The notes: generated by a model not told the origin, from the sequence alone. A DNA stretch of 64,000 bases from Caldilineaceae bacterium (GCA_022821585.1 JAJEDI010000050.1:124001-188000); one strand, 5' to 3'. Numbered from the stretch's first letter, positions 9,964 to 20,350 are shown. Numbers and translations are program-made.

Positions 9964-10341
9964 ATGAAAAAACTGATCAAGTTCCTCTTCTTTGTGGGAT
10001 TTGCAGCCGGTGTGGTGTATGTGCTGAAGCAGGTCTTGGGGGGTGCGCAGCCGGAGGGTGCGGGCAGCGGCGTATTGCCTGAAACGCCGGTGACCCCGTT
10101 GGAAGATATGCCATTGGGCGGCGAGGTAAGTCCGCAACTCCTTGACATATTGGTGGACCCTGAGGATAAAGGTTCCCTTCAACTGATGGACGACAGCAAA
10201 TTCCTGCTTAACCCCCGAAATGGCTATCGCTACCCGATTCGCAATGGGATTCCGGTGATGCTCATTGAGGAGGGGAGGAAGTACCAGGATGAAAGCCTGA
10301 TTCAGAACGGCAAGGAGCAGTCAGAGTCCTCGTCGGCCTGA
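9964..10341 (+). CDS. Membrane-anchored Trm112-like protein lacking the usual cysteines
   Basis: N-terminal TM helix MKKLIKFLFFVGFAAGVVYVL; C-terminal LLDILVDPEDKGSLQL...NGYRYPIRNGIPVMLIEEGR. Confidence 0.7.
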   Translation: MKKLIKFLFFVGFAAGVVYVLKQVLGGAQPEGAGSGVLPETPVTPLEDMPLGGEVSPQLLDILVDPEDKGSLQLMDDSKFLLNPRNGYRYPIRNGIPVMLIEEGRKYQDESLIQNGKEQSESSSA

Positions 10342-10457
10342 AATTGCTCCCATTTGCCGGAGGAAGAAGACCGGCGAGCAGGCGGATGAGGCGATAGACG
10401 TTTCAAGTACGGTGGTAGTTCAATCCCTAAGAGAGTACAGTGCTAATCGCAAAGGAG

Positions 10458-10488
10458 CCTGGCGGCAGTAAGTGCGCCAGGTTTTTTT
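10458..10488 (+). terminator. Rho-independent terminator
   Basis: cctggc ... gccagg stem followed by ttttttt. Confidence 0.75.
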
Positions 10489-10524
10489 GGTCTCAGAACA
10501 GCTGTCGGTAATTCAAGCAATGGG

Positions 10525-12252
10525 TCAGGCGAGGGTCGACGGAGGTCTACCTTCCGGCTGGCGTTCTGACGGGTCGGTTGGGAGTTCGATGGTGAAAATC
10601 GCGCCGTCGCGGCTTTCCATACTCACATTCCCGCCGTGCGCTTCGACGACGCTCTTGACGATAGCAAGACCCAGTCCCACTCCTGGAAGCAGTTGGCTTT
10701 CTTCGCCTCGATAGAATCGCTCGAAGATCTTCTTCTGGTCGTTTGGCTGGATTCCCGGCCCGTTGTCTGATACGGTCAGAAGCGTAGCCTGGGCCTGGGA
10801 GGTTGCGGCAAGTTCGACGAGCCCCCCTGGCTGGGTAAATTTCAAGGCGTTGTCAAGGAGATTGGCCAGAGCCATCCCCAGGCTTGACTTATCACACCAG
10901 ATCGGTTCGAGGCCATCGTGCATAGTCAGGCGCAGTTCGATTTGCTTCGTCGCGGCGGTCGACCGAAACGGGGAAAGCGCTTCTTCCAGCAGGTCTGAAA
11001 GGTCATGTTTGGCGATATCGAGGGCTGCGACGCCGCCTTCCAAGCGGGAAAGGTCGAGGAGGTGCCCTGTCATCCACTGCAGTCGGTCCAACTGGCGCTG
11101 GCTTTCGCCGAGGAACTCGGTGCGCGTTTCCTTATCGGCACCGGCCTGACCCTGCAGGATTTCAATGAACTGGCGCAGTGCGGTCAGCGGCGTACGCAGT
11201 TCGTGTGAGGCGTCTGCGATGAAGCGGCGCAGGGCATCTCTCTCGGCGGCCAGATTGGCAAATGAGGCCTGAAGCCGCGCTGCCATGCGGTTGAAGCGCC
11301 GGGAGAGATCTCCGATCTCTCCGACCGTTTCGGGGGCCCTTACCGCCAGATCTCCCTTCTCCATTTGCTGCGTTGCGCTTTCAAGAGCCATCAAGGGTGC
11401 TGTCAGCGTCCGGCTCATCAGGAATCCAAGAATCACCGCCACCAGGACCGCGCCCAACCCTGCAACTATGAGTGCTCGACGAATGGCGAGAAGGGGCTCG
11501 GCGAAGAAGGTGAATCTGTTGGTCATCTGCACATAGCCGACTACCTGGTCGTCGATTTGGACGGGAACAGTGACTTGAGGTCCTTCAGCAGGCGGGGGTA
11601 TCGACCCGGGGACATAGCCGAAAACTATCCGGAGGATTCGAGGCGACGACAGAATTCTGTGCGAATGGGCTCGATGCGGAGATGTGTACTCACTATCAGA
11701 TGAAACATTCTCAGAATCGACGATGATTAGCCTGTCCCCCAAGAATCCAGGGCGTCTTTCCAAGGACATGGCGGCTGCCTTATCGTTCTGAGAGCCGCCT
11801 TCATCAAGGTCCACCGCGAACATCCCGCGCGGGGTTCCGGAGCCAGTGATCACGACAACCGGGCTGAACAGCCCTTTTTGCCAGTTTTCTGTATCGGTGC
11901 GGGACAGTTCGCTGAGTAGGCTCAGTAGCGCCGGCCTCGAATCCAAAGGAGTCAGGCGCACCTGTGAATGGGCCAGAGCACGCTTGTCTCGGTCGAGAAT
12001 CGTCAGTTCGGTGTTCGTGAGAAAGCCTGAGGTAACAGCCAACTGTTGAAGACGGAGGCCTTGGTTCGATCGCACTAGTAGCGGCTGGGCCATGCGGGCA
12101 ACGGCCTCAGCGTTGAGAACGAGTGTCTCATATTCGCGGGCGGCCATGTAGCGGGATAGAAGGCTGAGGGCAACGACTCCGACTAAGAGGGTCGTGAGGA
12201 GAGTCAGGGCAGCGTAGCTAACTATCAAACGCCAGCGAATCGAGTACAGCAT
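10525..12252 (-). CDS. HAMP-domain sensor histidine kinase
   Basis: FIADASHELRTPLTALRQFIEIL (H box), NLLDNALKFT (N box), DNGPGI, GVGLGLAIVKSVVEAHGG; two N-terminal TM segments. Confidence 0.93.
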   Translation of the reverse strand: MLYSIRWRLIVSYAALTLLTTLLVGVVALSLLSRYMAAREYETLVLNAEAVARMAQPLLVRSNQGLRLQQLAVTSGFLTNTELTILDRDKRALAHSQVRLTPLDSRPALLSLLSELSRTDTENWQKGLFSPVVVITGSGTPRGMFAVDLDEGGSQNDKAAAMSLERRPGFLGDRLIIVDSENVSSDSEYTSPHRAHSHRILSSPRILRIVFGYVPGSIPPPAEGPQVTVPVQIDDQVVGYVQMTNRFTFFAEPLLAIRRALIVAGLGAVLVAVILGFLMSRTLTAPLMALESATQQMEKGDLAVRAPETVGEIGDLSRRFNRMAARLQASFANLAAERDALRRFIADASHELRTPLTALRQFIEILQGQAGADKETRTEFLGESQRQLDRLQWMTGHLLDLSRLEGGVAALDIAKHDLSDLLEEALSPFRSTAATKQIELRLTMHDGLEPIWCDKSSLGMALANLLDNALKFTQPGGLVELAATSQAQATLLTVSDNGPGIQPNDQKKIFERFYRGEESQLLPGVGLGLAIVKSVVEAHGGNVSMESRDGAIFTIELPTDPSERQPEGRPPSTLA

Positions 12253-12457
12253 TTGCGCCTCTGTGGCCCGCAAAAGGACGCGTCAGGAGAGTCCACGCAT
12301 CCACTGTTGGGTAAGTCCGGCTAAAGGTTGCCGCTCTGCGGTCTGGCAGCCGGCCGCAGAGCGGAGTGAATTTTGATTGAACCAGCGTCTGAGGCGGGCG
12401 CACTTCGTCGTGCCGGCCCGCCCCCGGCGACGCTGGTCGTCACCGAGTAGGAGGAGT

Positions 12458-13708
12458 CTAGGAACTGCTCTGCGACTCGTGGGCGTTCTTCTGCTCTTCG
12501 TGATCCTGCTTCTGCAACTCCTTCATCTGCATGCGGAGGCGCTCAAGCGGCATGATGGACACTCCCAGAAAGGCCTTGTCCTCGTCGTCGGGGTGTGCAC
12601 CGAGGGTTACTGTTGCTGCAATTGTCTCACCGTCGCGTGTCACCGTTATCTCCACTTCATCACCAGGGCTGTGTGTTGTCAGGGCCTCGACCAAGTCCTC
12701 AAAGCTGGAGACTTCGGTTTCGCCAAAGGCGACTATCGCATCGCCTCGCTGCAGTTCTGCGAGTGACGCCGGTCCCTGATCGTGCACGTCCATTACCAAG
12801 GCACCATCCGGCAGCTCCATGAAAGAAAAGCGGTTGCCGAACGGCATCGCGAAGCCGAAACGGTTGCCCTGCTGCGGTCGGCGATCGAGGTCGGTCCCAT
12901 TGGCATTGATTCGGAATCGTTCAGTCGGTACGATGCGTACACCGATGAAGGCCTTACCTTCGTCATCGGGGTGGGCGCCGAGGGTTACGCTCAACTCCAC
13001 TGTCTCGCCATCCCTATCGACGGTCAGGGCGACGACGTCTCCGGGACTGTAGGCGGCAGCGACGTCAGCCAGGTCGCTCATTCCCGTAATTTCGGTTTCG
13101 CCGACCGAGGTGATCAGGTCGCCGGCCATCAAGCCTGCCGTTGCGGCCGGGCCTACTTCCAAGACATCCATGACGATTGCGCCATCACCAGGACTTACGT
13201 GGAAACGTTGCATACTTCTGAACAGTTCGAAAGCGGGAAGACGTCCGTGACCGCGCATCGCAGCGAACCGCCCTCGCTGGGCCGTCCTACCGTGAAGCCG
13301 GGGAACGTCAGGCGCAACGCCTAGCAGTGGATAGCCGTCCCGGTCGGCCAAGGTGGCGGTCAGGGTTAACTCGTCGTCGCCGCGTTTCACGGTCAGTTCG
13401 AGAGTATCGCCGGGGTCGCGCATTAGGATTACGTGCTGCAACTCGGCGGCGGTATTGACCATGTCTCCGTCGATTGCCAGTAAGATATCCCCGCGGGCAA
13501 TGCCGGCTTCGAAGGCTGGGGTCTCCTCGGCGACGGCCACAATCAGGACGCCTGGTTCCGGCTTGATCCGTTCCGACAGCGATGAAGCCGAAGCGGTACC
13601 TCCCAAGGCGAGCGACGCGAGGAGGACCACTGAAATCACGACCCACAACTTTCGTCTGGCCGCATTTGACGCCGGCCTTTTGCTGGTTGTTTGACTAAGG
13701 TTGCTCAT
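12458..13708 (-). CDS. Secreted/anchored protein with three tandem PDZ domains and no protease domain
   Basis: Signal-like N-terminus; three repeats of GD(I/L/A)xxxxG...PGDxxxLTVxRDGE. Confidence 0.85.
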   Translation of the reverse strand: MSNLSQTTSKRPASNAARRKLWVVISVVLLASLALGGTASASSLSERIKPEPGVLIVAVAEETPAFEAGIARGDILLAIDGDMVNTAAELQHVILMRDPGDTLELTVKRGDDELTLTATLADRDGYPLLGVAPDVPRLHGRTAQRGRFAAMRGHGRLPAFELFRSMQRFHVSPGDGAIVMDVLEVGPAATAGLMAGDLITSVGETEITGMSDLADVAAAYSPGDVVALTVDRDGETVELSVTLGAHPDDEGKAFIGVRIVPTERFRINANGTDLDRRPQQGNRFGFAMPFGNRFSFMELPDGALVMDVHDQGPASLAELQRGDAIVAFGETEVSSFEDLVEALTTHSPGDEVEITVTRDGETIAATVTLGAHPDDEDKAFLGVSIMPLERLRMQMKELQKQDHEEQKNAHESQSSS

Positions 13709-13959
13709 CTCTTTCTCCTTGTGGCTATGCTACACACTGTGGTTTTTCAAATGCCTACCGTTACAGTGTATTGCCTCAAATTGAAAGACTGGTTGCTATT
13801 AGATTAAGGATTCGCAATAAAGGAGAAGAGTTTCGACCGGCCGTTAAGGAGGTCGAATCGCTTACTCTGGTTGGGGGGTCCGGCAGCGTCAACTCAGAAC
13901 TGGCGACATCCTCTCCCGAAGCCCGACTACCGGTTTCTTCCACGGGCGAGAACGGAGAA

Positions 13960-14667
13960 CTACAATCTCTTTCCCTGGAACTTATAGCCGAAGCCGCGCA
14001 CGGTCACCAGCCTTACAGGATTGGCCGCGTCGCGTTCGATCTTTTGTCGCAGATGCCGGATATGTACGTCGACTGTGCGGTCGCTGTTGATATCGCCTTC
14101 GTATCCCCAAACGGCCTCGACCAGGCCGCTGCGGCTGACAGGCACATTGGGCCGGGCGGCAAGATAGTGAAGCAGCCGAAACTCGGTCGGCGTCAGTTCG
14201 ACGACATTTCCTTCCAGCCGCACTTCCAGATGGGTTAAGTCAATTTCAAGGCCCTCAAAGCGTTGGACCTGATGATTGGATTGGGCAGCCAACTCGCCGT
14301 ATGCGCGGCGCAAGAGTGCCCGAATGCGGGAGACCAGTTCGCGCAGACCGTAGGGCTTAACCATGTAATCATCGGCCCCCAGTTCGAGCCCAAGCACTTT
14401 GTCAAGTTCTTCATCTTTGGCAGTCAACATCAGGATGGGCTGGCGGTGGTTTTGGGAACGAAGTGCCCGACAGACGTCATAGCCGCTCATATCTGGTAGG
14501 CGCAGGTCCAGTGTTATGAGGTCGGGTTGTTCCCTACCGGTCATTTCTATCGCCTGCGCCCCGTTACTGGCGCGGAAGACTTCGAAACCTTCCTGCTTCA
14601 GCGCGTACTCCAATCCCCTGGCGACGGCCGGTTCGTCCTCCACAATCAGTACGCGTTCCCGGTTCAT
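13960..14667 (-). CDS. OmpR/PhoB-family response regulator
   Basis: MNRERVLIVEDEPAVARGLEYALKQEGFEV, DLITLDLRLPDMSG, C-terminal winged helix ...DRTVDVHIRHLRQKIE. Confidence 0.93.
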   Translation of the reverse strand: MNRERVLIVEDEPAVARGLEYALKQEGFEVFRASNGAQAIEMTGREQPDLITLDLRLPDMSGYDVCRALRSQNHRQPILMLTAKDEELDKVLGLELGADDYMVKPYGLRELVSRIRALLRRAYGELAAQSNHQVQRFEGLEIDLTHLEVRLEGNVVELTPTEFRLLHYLAARPNVPVSRSGLVEAVWGYEGDINSDRTVDVHIRHLRQKIERDAANPVRLVTVRGFGYKFQGKRL

Positions 14668-14970
14668 CGTCCGACCTCCTGAGAATAGGGTAACTCTTGC
14701 GCTACGGGTCGGTGGAAGCCACATAAAGCGATACGTTTGGCGGCCTCGTTTTTTTGGCGCCAACCTGCAGCCAGTGTACAATGCGTGGTTGTAGTATACC
14801 TATCAATTGGAGGCTTTGCTACAGGAGAAGAAAACGAATCGCGCCCTACGCATCAGAAGAAGGTCACAGTTCGGTACAATCTGGCAGTTGACCAGATCGT
14901 CTTGTTTCAAGGAGGGGAGTAGGCCGGTTCAGCCTGAGCATTCGCTGGAGACGAGAAGGAAATCCATACA

Positions 14971-15564
14971 ATGGCTCGCATGAAAGTACTGCTAACTGAA
15001 GATGTACCGAGTTTGGGCCTTGCGGGCGAAGTCCACACGGTGGCCAGAGGCTATGCCCGCAACTATCTGCTTCCGCGCAGAGAGGCGATTCTGGCGACCA
15101 GGGGGGCATTGAAGCAGGCGGAGGACATCCGTCATGCTGCTATACGAAAGCGAGCGCAGGAACGATCGAATGCCGATGCCCAAGCGGAGGTACTCAGCGG
15201 CCAGCAACTGCTCTTTAACGTGAGGGCAGGAGACAACGACCGGCTTTACGGCTCGATAACAGCCTCGGATATCGCCGAACGAATAGAGGAGACGGTTGAA
15301 TTCGAAGTGGACCGAAGGCGAATCGCCTTGAATCAGCCTATTCGGGAGTTGGGCGTGTACGACGTGACAATTCGGTTGATGGCAGAAGTAGAGGCTACGT
15401 TTGGCGTTGCGGTCGTGCGGGAAGGTGAGAGTTGGGCGGATGCAGAACAGCGGGAACGGGACCGTGAGGCAGCGGCACAAGCGGAAGCTGAGGCGGAAGC
15501 CGTGGCTGAGTTGGCGGATGATGGATTTGCTGCCAACGCGGAGGAGGAGTCGGCAACAGGCTGA
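14971..15564 (+). CDS. rplI: 50S ribosomal protein L9
   Basis: [40 protein letters not shown]. Confidence 0.96.
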   Translation: MARMKVLLTEDVPSLGLAGEVHTVARGYARNYLLPRREAILATRGALKQAEDIRHAAIRKRAQERSNADAQAEVLSGQQLLFNVRAGDNDRLYGSITASDIAERIEETVEFEVDRRRIALNQPIRELGVYDVTIRLMAEVEATFGVAVVREGESWADAEQRERDREAAAQAEAEAEAVAELADDGFAANAEEESATG

Positions 15565-15606
15565 TCAAAGCGGTCGCTTGTACTGAAAACACTATAGAAT
15601 TTCCGG

Positions 15607-15639
15607 CGGACAGGGCGCAGACCCTGTCCGTTTCTGTTT
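15607..15639 (+). terminator. Terminator after rplI
   Basis: cggacaggg-cgcaga-ccctgtccg followed by tttctgttt. Confidence 0.75.
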
Positions 15640-15820
15640 GTCCGGGCCGGGCGAATGAGCGCTGCGAAAGGTGCAGGACCCTAGCTGTATAATGCCGCGC
15701 AGAACAGCCATTCATGTCCTCAGGAGGGCCCCGACGAAAGGCCTTTTCGAGAAGTTTTTTCCATTCTTTCACTACTGCCCGGCCCCAAAAGTGGTTGGGT
15801 GCGGGACCGGCTTCAAGCGC

Positions 15821-15922
15821 GGGTGTATCCCAAATTATTGTCCGCCCAGTAGAGTTGATTCGTCGACCAGGCTGGATTCAACACTGGTAAGACGAGTCTC
15901 GCAAAAAATCTGGGATGCACCC
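15821..15922. repeat. 102-bp MITE-like element, tandem copy 1
   Basis: Terminal inverted repeats GGGTGTATCCCAAATT / AATCTGGGATGCACCC; identical to 15932-16033. Confidence 0.9.
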
Positions 15923-15931
15923 TCAGCCCCA

Positions 15932-16033
15932 GGGTGTATCCCAAATTATTGTCCGCCCAGTAGAGTTGATTCGTCGACCAGGCTGGATTCAACACTGGTA
16001 AGACGAGTCTCGCAAAAAATCTGGGATGCACCC
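15932..16033. repeat. 102-bp MITE-like element, tandem copy 2
   Basis: Identical to copy 1; outer flanks of the pair are tcaagcgc (15813-15820) and tcaagcgc (16034-16041). Confidence 0.9.
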
Positions 16034-16267
16034 TCAAGCGCTTTTCGCTGGCCAATTTCGGGCAAATCAGGTATACTTAATGATGGCAAAAGTCCAGCCT
16101 GTAAGTGTCCAGGGCGCACAGCGTTTCCGCAGTTGGTGAGGCCCCCAGGGGGTCACTGAAGGCCATTAGGCGGGAGCCGGTTTCGACCCGGACTCAGGGA
16201 CAAGGTCACCGAAACTGATAATGGCGGAGGCCATGACACAGAGTGAAATAGTGGCGGGAGAACGTGA

Positions 16268-18892
16268 ATGAGCGAGCCAAACGGCATAGACGACGCAGCC
16301 CCCGGTGAGAATGGAATGGGCGGTTTACCGCACGAGCCGACCTCCCAAAACGGGGCCAACGGCAACGGCATGTTTGCCCAGAGCGTCGAGGGAGTATCCA
16401 TCGAAGATGAGATGCGCACCGCCTTTCTTGACTATGCGGTCAGCGTTATCGTGGCGAGGGCACTGCCTGACGCACGCGACGGGCTGAAGCCGGTCCACCG
16501 CCGCATCCTGTATGCCATGCACGATATGGGGCTGCGAGCTAACTCATCCTACAAGAAGTCGGCCCGCATTGTCGGAGAGGTGCTGGGCAAGTATCATCCC
16601 CACAACGACCAAGCGGTCTACGATGCGCTGGCGCGCATGGCGCAGGAGTTCAGCCTACGCTACCCACTTGTAAACGGCCAGGGGAATTTCGGCTCGATCG
16701 ACGGCGACAGCCCGGCGGCGATGCGTTATACGGAGGCCAAGCTGGCGCAGCTAACCGAGATGCTGCTCCAGGATATCGAAATGGATACGGTCGATTGGGG
16801 ACCGAATTTCGATGATAGCCTAGAAGAGCCGCTGGTACTGCCTGGGAAGCTGCCCAACATGCTGGTCAACGGCTCAAGTGGCATCGCGGTGGGCATGGCC
16901 ACAAATATCCCCCCGCATAACCTGAGTGAAATCTGCGATGCTGTGGCCCATGTGATCGACAACTGGGAGCGGCGTGAGCAGATCGGTCTTGAAGAGCTGA
17001 TGGAACTGGTGAAAGGTCCGGATTTTCCAACCGGTGGCGAGATTCTGGGGACGGAAGGGATTCGCCATGCATTTGCCACCGGGCGCGGCCGCATACTTGT
17101 GCGCGCCAGAACGCAGATTGAGGAGACGGACAGCGGTCGATTCCGCATCATCGTCACGGAGATCCCGTACCAGGTCAACAAGACGACATTGCTGGAGCGG
17201 ATCGCCGAGTTAGCCCGGTCCGGTCGGCTGGACAGTATCAGCGACTTGCGGGATGAGAGCGACCGGAGCGGCATGCGGATCGTTGTCGAGTTGAAGCGGG
17301 GTGCGTCGCCGAGAAAGAAGCAGAACCGTCTCTTCAAGTTCACACCACTGCAGTCCACCTTCAGTGTCAATGCCCTTTCGCTGCTGAACGGCAGGCCGGT
17401 GACGCTGGGATTGCGGCGGGCACTGCAGATCTACATTGATCACCGGTTCGAGGTGATTACGAGGCGCACCGAGTTTGACCTGTCAAAGCAGCGCGAGCGG
17501 GCGCATGTCCTGGAGGGTTTGCGCATCGCGCTGCAGTTTCTTGACGAGGTCATTGCAACGATTCGCAATGCCGCCAGCGCGGAGGAGGCACGCACACAGC
17601 TTGTGGAAAGGTTCAGCCTGAGTCTGGTTCAGGCGCAGGCGATCCTGGACCTACAGTTGCGACGCCTGGCGGCGTTGGAGCGGCAAAGGATAGAGGATGA
17701 GTACCAGGAGGTGATGGAGCGCATCGCCTATCTGGAAGACCTGCTGGCCAATCCGCCGAAGATTCGCGGCCTGATTCGTGACGACATCGTCGAGATGAAG
17801 GAAAAATATGGCGATGAACGGCGCACGGGAATCTTACATTACGCCAGCGGCGACTTCAGCGACGAGGACTTGATTCCGCAAGAGAACGTGCTGATCAGCT
17901 TCAGCGCCAACTCTTACATCAAGAGAATGGAGGCCGATAGCTTCCGGGCGCAAGGTCGCGGTGGACGCGGGGTAAGGGGGATGTCGACACGGGGCCAGGA
18001 CGAAGTCATGGACCTGCGCTTTGCGCGTACACTGGACCACATACTCTTCTTTACCAATAAGGGAAGGGTCTACAGCAGCCGCGTTTACGAGTTGCCGGAG
18101 GGCAGCCGCACCTCTAAAGGGGCGCACATCGCCAACATTCTCACGCTGCAGCCCGATGAACAGGTCACGACGATGTTGACTTTGGGCGACTTTGAGCAGG
18201 CCTCCTACATTACGCTCCTTACGCGCAAGGCTCGCATAAAGCGGGTGAAGGCGTCGGCGTTCTCGAATGTTCGTCAAAGCGGCGTCATCGCCATGAACCT
18301 GGACCAGGAGGACTCGCTGGAGTGGGCACAGTTGACGAATGGCGGCCAGGAGTTCATTATCGTGACTCGCGGGGGCAAGGCGCTGCGGATGCGCGAGGAC
18401 CAGGTGCGAGCCATGGGTCGAACGGCGGCCGGTGTTTGGGCGATGCGTCTGCGTGATGACGATCTAGTCACGGGCTTCGATGTAGTGCAGCAGGGAGCCG
18501 ATCTTTTTGTATTGCACGAATTCGGGTTAGGCAAGCGTGTCTCACTTGAGGAGTACCCGCGTAAAAACCGGTATACGCAAGGGGTATGGTCGACGGACCA
18601 CAGGAGGCTTGGCGAGTTGGGGCCTATTATCGCGGCGCGGGTTGTCACTGAGAATGACCAGATCACTGTAATCACCGGCAACGGCATCGTGTTGCGCACG
18701 GCGGTTTCGGGTATCAGTCACAAGGGGCGCCCAACGATGGGTGTGCGCATCGTCAATCTGGATGAAGGCGATACGGTTGCGGCACTGGCCGTACTCAGGC
18801 ACGAGGACTTAGTCCGCAAGGTCGAGGGCACCGATCCTAGTGGGCCGGGCGAAGCCGTCAATGGTTCCTCGCCCGTGGCAGTAGCCGAATAG
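16268..18892 (+). CDS. gyrA: DNA gyrase subunit A
   Basis: [57 protein letters not shown], GyrA-box-like [12 protein letters not shown]. Confidence 0.95.
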   Translation: MSEPNGIDDAAPGENGMGGLPHEPTSQNGANGNGMFAQSVEGVSIEDEMRTAFLDYAVSVIVARALPDARDGLKPVHRRILYAMHDMGLRANSSYKKSARIVGEVLGKYHPHNDQAVYDALARMAQEFSLRYPLVNGQGNFGSIDGDSPAAMRYTEAKLAQLTEMLLQDIEMDTVDWGPNFDDSLEEPLVLPGKLPNMLVNGSSGIAVGMATNIPPHNLSEICDAVAHVIDNWERREQIGLEELMELVKGPDFPTGGEILGTEGIRHAFATGRGRILVRARTQIEETDSGRFRIIVTEIPYQVNKTTLLERIAELARSGRLDSISDLRDESDRSGMRIVVELKRGASPRKKQNRLFKFTPLQSTFSVNALSLLNGRPVTLGLRRALQIYIDHRFEVITRRTEFDLSKQRERAHVLEGLRIALQFLDEVIATIRNAASAEEARTQLVERFSLSLVQAQAILDLQLRRLAALERQRIEDEYQEVMERIAYLEDLLANPPKIRGLIRDDIVEMKEKYGDERRTGILHYASGDFSDEDLIPQENVLISFSANSYIKRMEADSFRAQGRGGRGVRGMSTRGQDEVMDLRFARTLDHILFFTNKGRVYSSRVYELPEGSRTSKGAHIANILTLQPDEQVTTMLTLGDFEQASYITLLTRKARIKRVKASAFSNVRQSGVIAMNLDQEDSLEWAQLTNGGQEFIIVTRGGKALRMREDQVRAMGRTAAGVWAMRLRDDDLVTGFDVVQQGADLFVLHEFGLGKRVSLEEYPRKNRYTQGVWSTDHRRLGELGPIIAARVVTENDQITVITGNGIVLRTAVSGISHKGRPTMGVRIVNLDEGDTVAALAVLRHEDLVRKVEGTDPSGPGEAVNGSSPVAVAE

Positions 18893-18910
18893 ATAAGGGA
18901 GTATGGTCCA

Positions 18911-20350
18911 ATGTCCGACCTTGGCTCGATGGTGGACCGAGGGCCCGGCCCGCGACACGCCTTTTTGCCCCGTCTCAATCCAGACTCACTTGCTGAGACA
19001 CTCGTCGCCTTCGCCAATGGTGAAGGCGGTACTGTCGTTTTGGGGGTTGACTCCAACGGTAGCCGAGGAGATCAGCTGGTAGGTGATGATGTGGAGGGCG
19101 CGTTGCGGGCGGCCCTGGCCCTTTGCCGCCCGCCAATGCGTACGGCTTGGCAGCAGGAGGAGACGCAGTCCGGACCTGTAGTTTTGTTACGGGTCGATCG
19201 CAGCAGTGAGTTGCACATTCTTTCTGACGGACGGGCGTTGGTTCGCCGCGGCAGTGAGAACCGACCTCTGAGCCCGTCGGAACTGGAGATACTGGTGGGG
19301 AATCGGGCGCTAGGGGAGTTTGAGACCGATGTAGTACCCGGCTCTGCGAGAGAGGATCTAGACGAGGAGGTAATCGACGAGTATCTCGAGAGGAGGCAGC
19401 AACGGAACCCGCACGGGGCCCTTTTGCCCAAGAGCAGGCTGCTGCAGCAGATTGGCGCCATAGACCCTGATGGGTCACCGACGGTAAGCGGGATGCTCCT
19501 GTTCGGTAAGGAGCCTCAACTATTTCTGCCCCATAGCAGGGCGGTATTTGTAAAGTTTGATGACAGTCCGGGCGCCTTCAGAACGGACGAGAGGGCGAAG
19601 CTGGCCAGGTCGGCCGGCTCTGAGGCATCAGTGTACCTGGGGAGTGACGCCGGTTCATTCGGCTATGGCCGCCGCGAAGAGATCACGGGCCCCCTGGCTC
19701 GAATTGTCGAGCGCGGCTGGCGGGTCATCTGGGAAGAGATGGGCAAGAAGGCCGTGGTGAAGGGTCTGCAACGGGAAGACCACACGGAATATCCCCCTTT
19801 TGCAGTACGAGAAGCTCTGGTCAATGCTGTTTGTCACCGGGACTATCGCCTAAGGGGAAGCAGCGTTGAGATCCATATGCGCCCCGACAGCCTGGAGATC
19901 ATCAGTCCTGGCGGCCTGCCGGCGTACATTACGATCGAAAACATTGTTGAGGAACATTACAGCCGCAACCCTCGTCTCGTCAATGGCTTATATCAGTGGG
20001 GTTATATCGAGGAGCTGGGCCTGGGGGTTGACCGTATGATTGAGGACATGGTGGCGGCAGGCCATCCGCCCCCGCTGTTTGATGCGAAAAGCCATCGATT
20101 CTCGGTCACTTTGCAGAACCGCAGAGACCTGAAAAAAATTATCCCTGAATGGGAACAGCATATGAACGAACGCCAGCTCAAGGCGATGCAGTTTGTGCAG
20201 GCGAACGGGAGCATTAGTAACCGGGATTACCGGCAGTTGTGTACGCATGTAGGGGCGGAGACGTTACGCCTTGACCTGGTCGACCTGGTGGACAAGAAGC
20301 TACTTCTAAAGATCGGCGACAAGCGAGGGACCCGATATATTCTCAGGTAG
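18911..20350 (+). CDS. AlbA_2 (Schlafen-like) ATP-binding protein, RecG-like regulator family
   Basis: LAETLVAFANGEGGTVVLGVDSNG; PPFAVREALVNAVCHRDYRLRGSSVEIHM...LEIISPGGLP. Confidence 0.85.
   Translation: MSDLGSMVDRGPGPRHAFLPRLNPDSLAETLVAFANGEGGTVVLGVDSNGSRGDQLVGDDVEGALRAALALCRPPMRTAWQQEETQSGPVVLLRVDRSSELHILSDGRALVRRGSENRPLSPSELEILVGNRALGEFETDVVPGSAREDLDEEVIDEYLERRQQRNPHGALLPKSRLLQQIGAIDPDGSPTVSGMLLFGKEPQLFLPHSRAVFVKFDDSPGAFRTDERAKLARSAGSEASVYLGSDAGSFGYGRREEITGPLARIVERGWRVIWEEMGKKAVVKGLQREDHTEYPPFAVREALVNAVCHRDYRLRGSSVEIHMRPDSLEIISPGGLPAYITIENIVEEHYSRNPRLVNGLYQWGYIEELGLGVDRMIEDMVAAGHPPPLFDAKSHRFSVTLQNRRDLKKIIPEWEQHMNERQLKAMQFVQANGSISNRDYRQLCTHVGAETLRLDLVDLVDKKLLLKIGDKRGTRYILR

Noticed and set aside
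9544-10182. N-terminal two-thirds of the 316-aa minus-strand ORF 9232-10182
   Set aside because: Basic low-information sequence overlapping the supported Trm112-like gene; only the C-terminal 103 aa look coding.
12458-13708. DegP/HtrA-type serine protease
   Set aside because: Only PDZ repeats are present; no trypsin-like catalytic domain or GNSGGP motif.
15821-16033. Possible CRISPR array
   Set aside because: Only two 102-bp units with a 9-bp spacer and inverted termini; no CRISPR repeat/spacer geometry and no cas genes.
15671-16159. 162-aa ORF (and 80-aa antisense ORF 15813-16055) with an internal duplication GCIPNYCPPSRVDSSTRLDSTLVRRVSQKIWDAPS
   Set aside because: The duplication is the translation of the two 102-bp MITE-like units; non-coding repeat, not a repeat protein.
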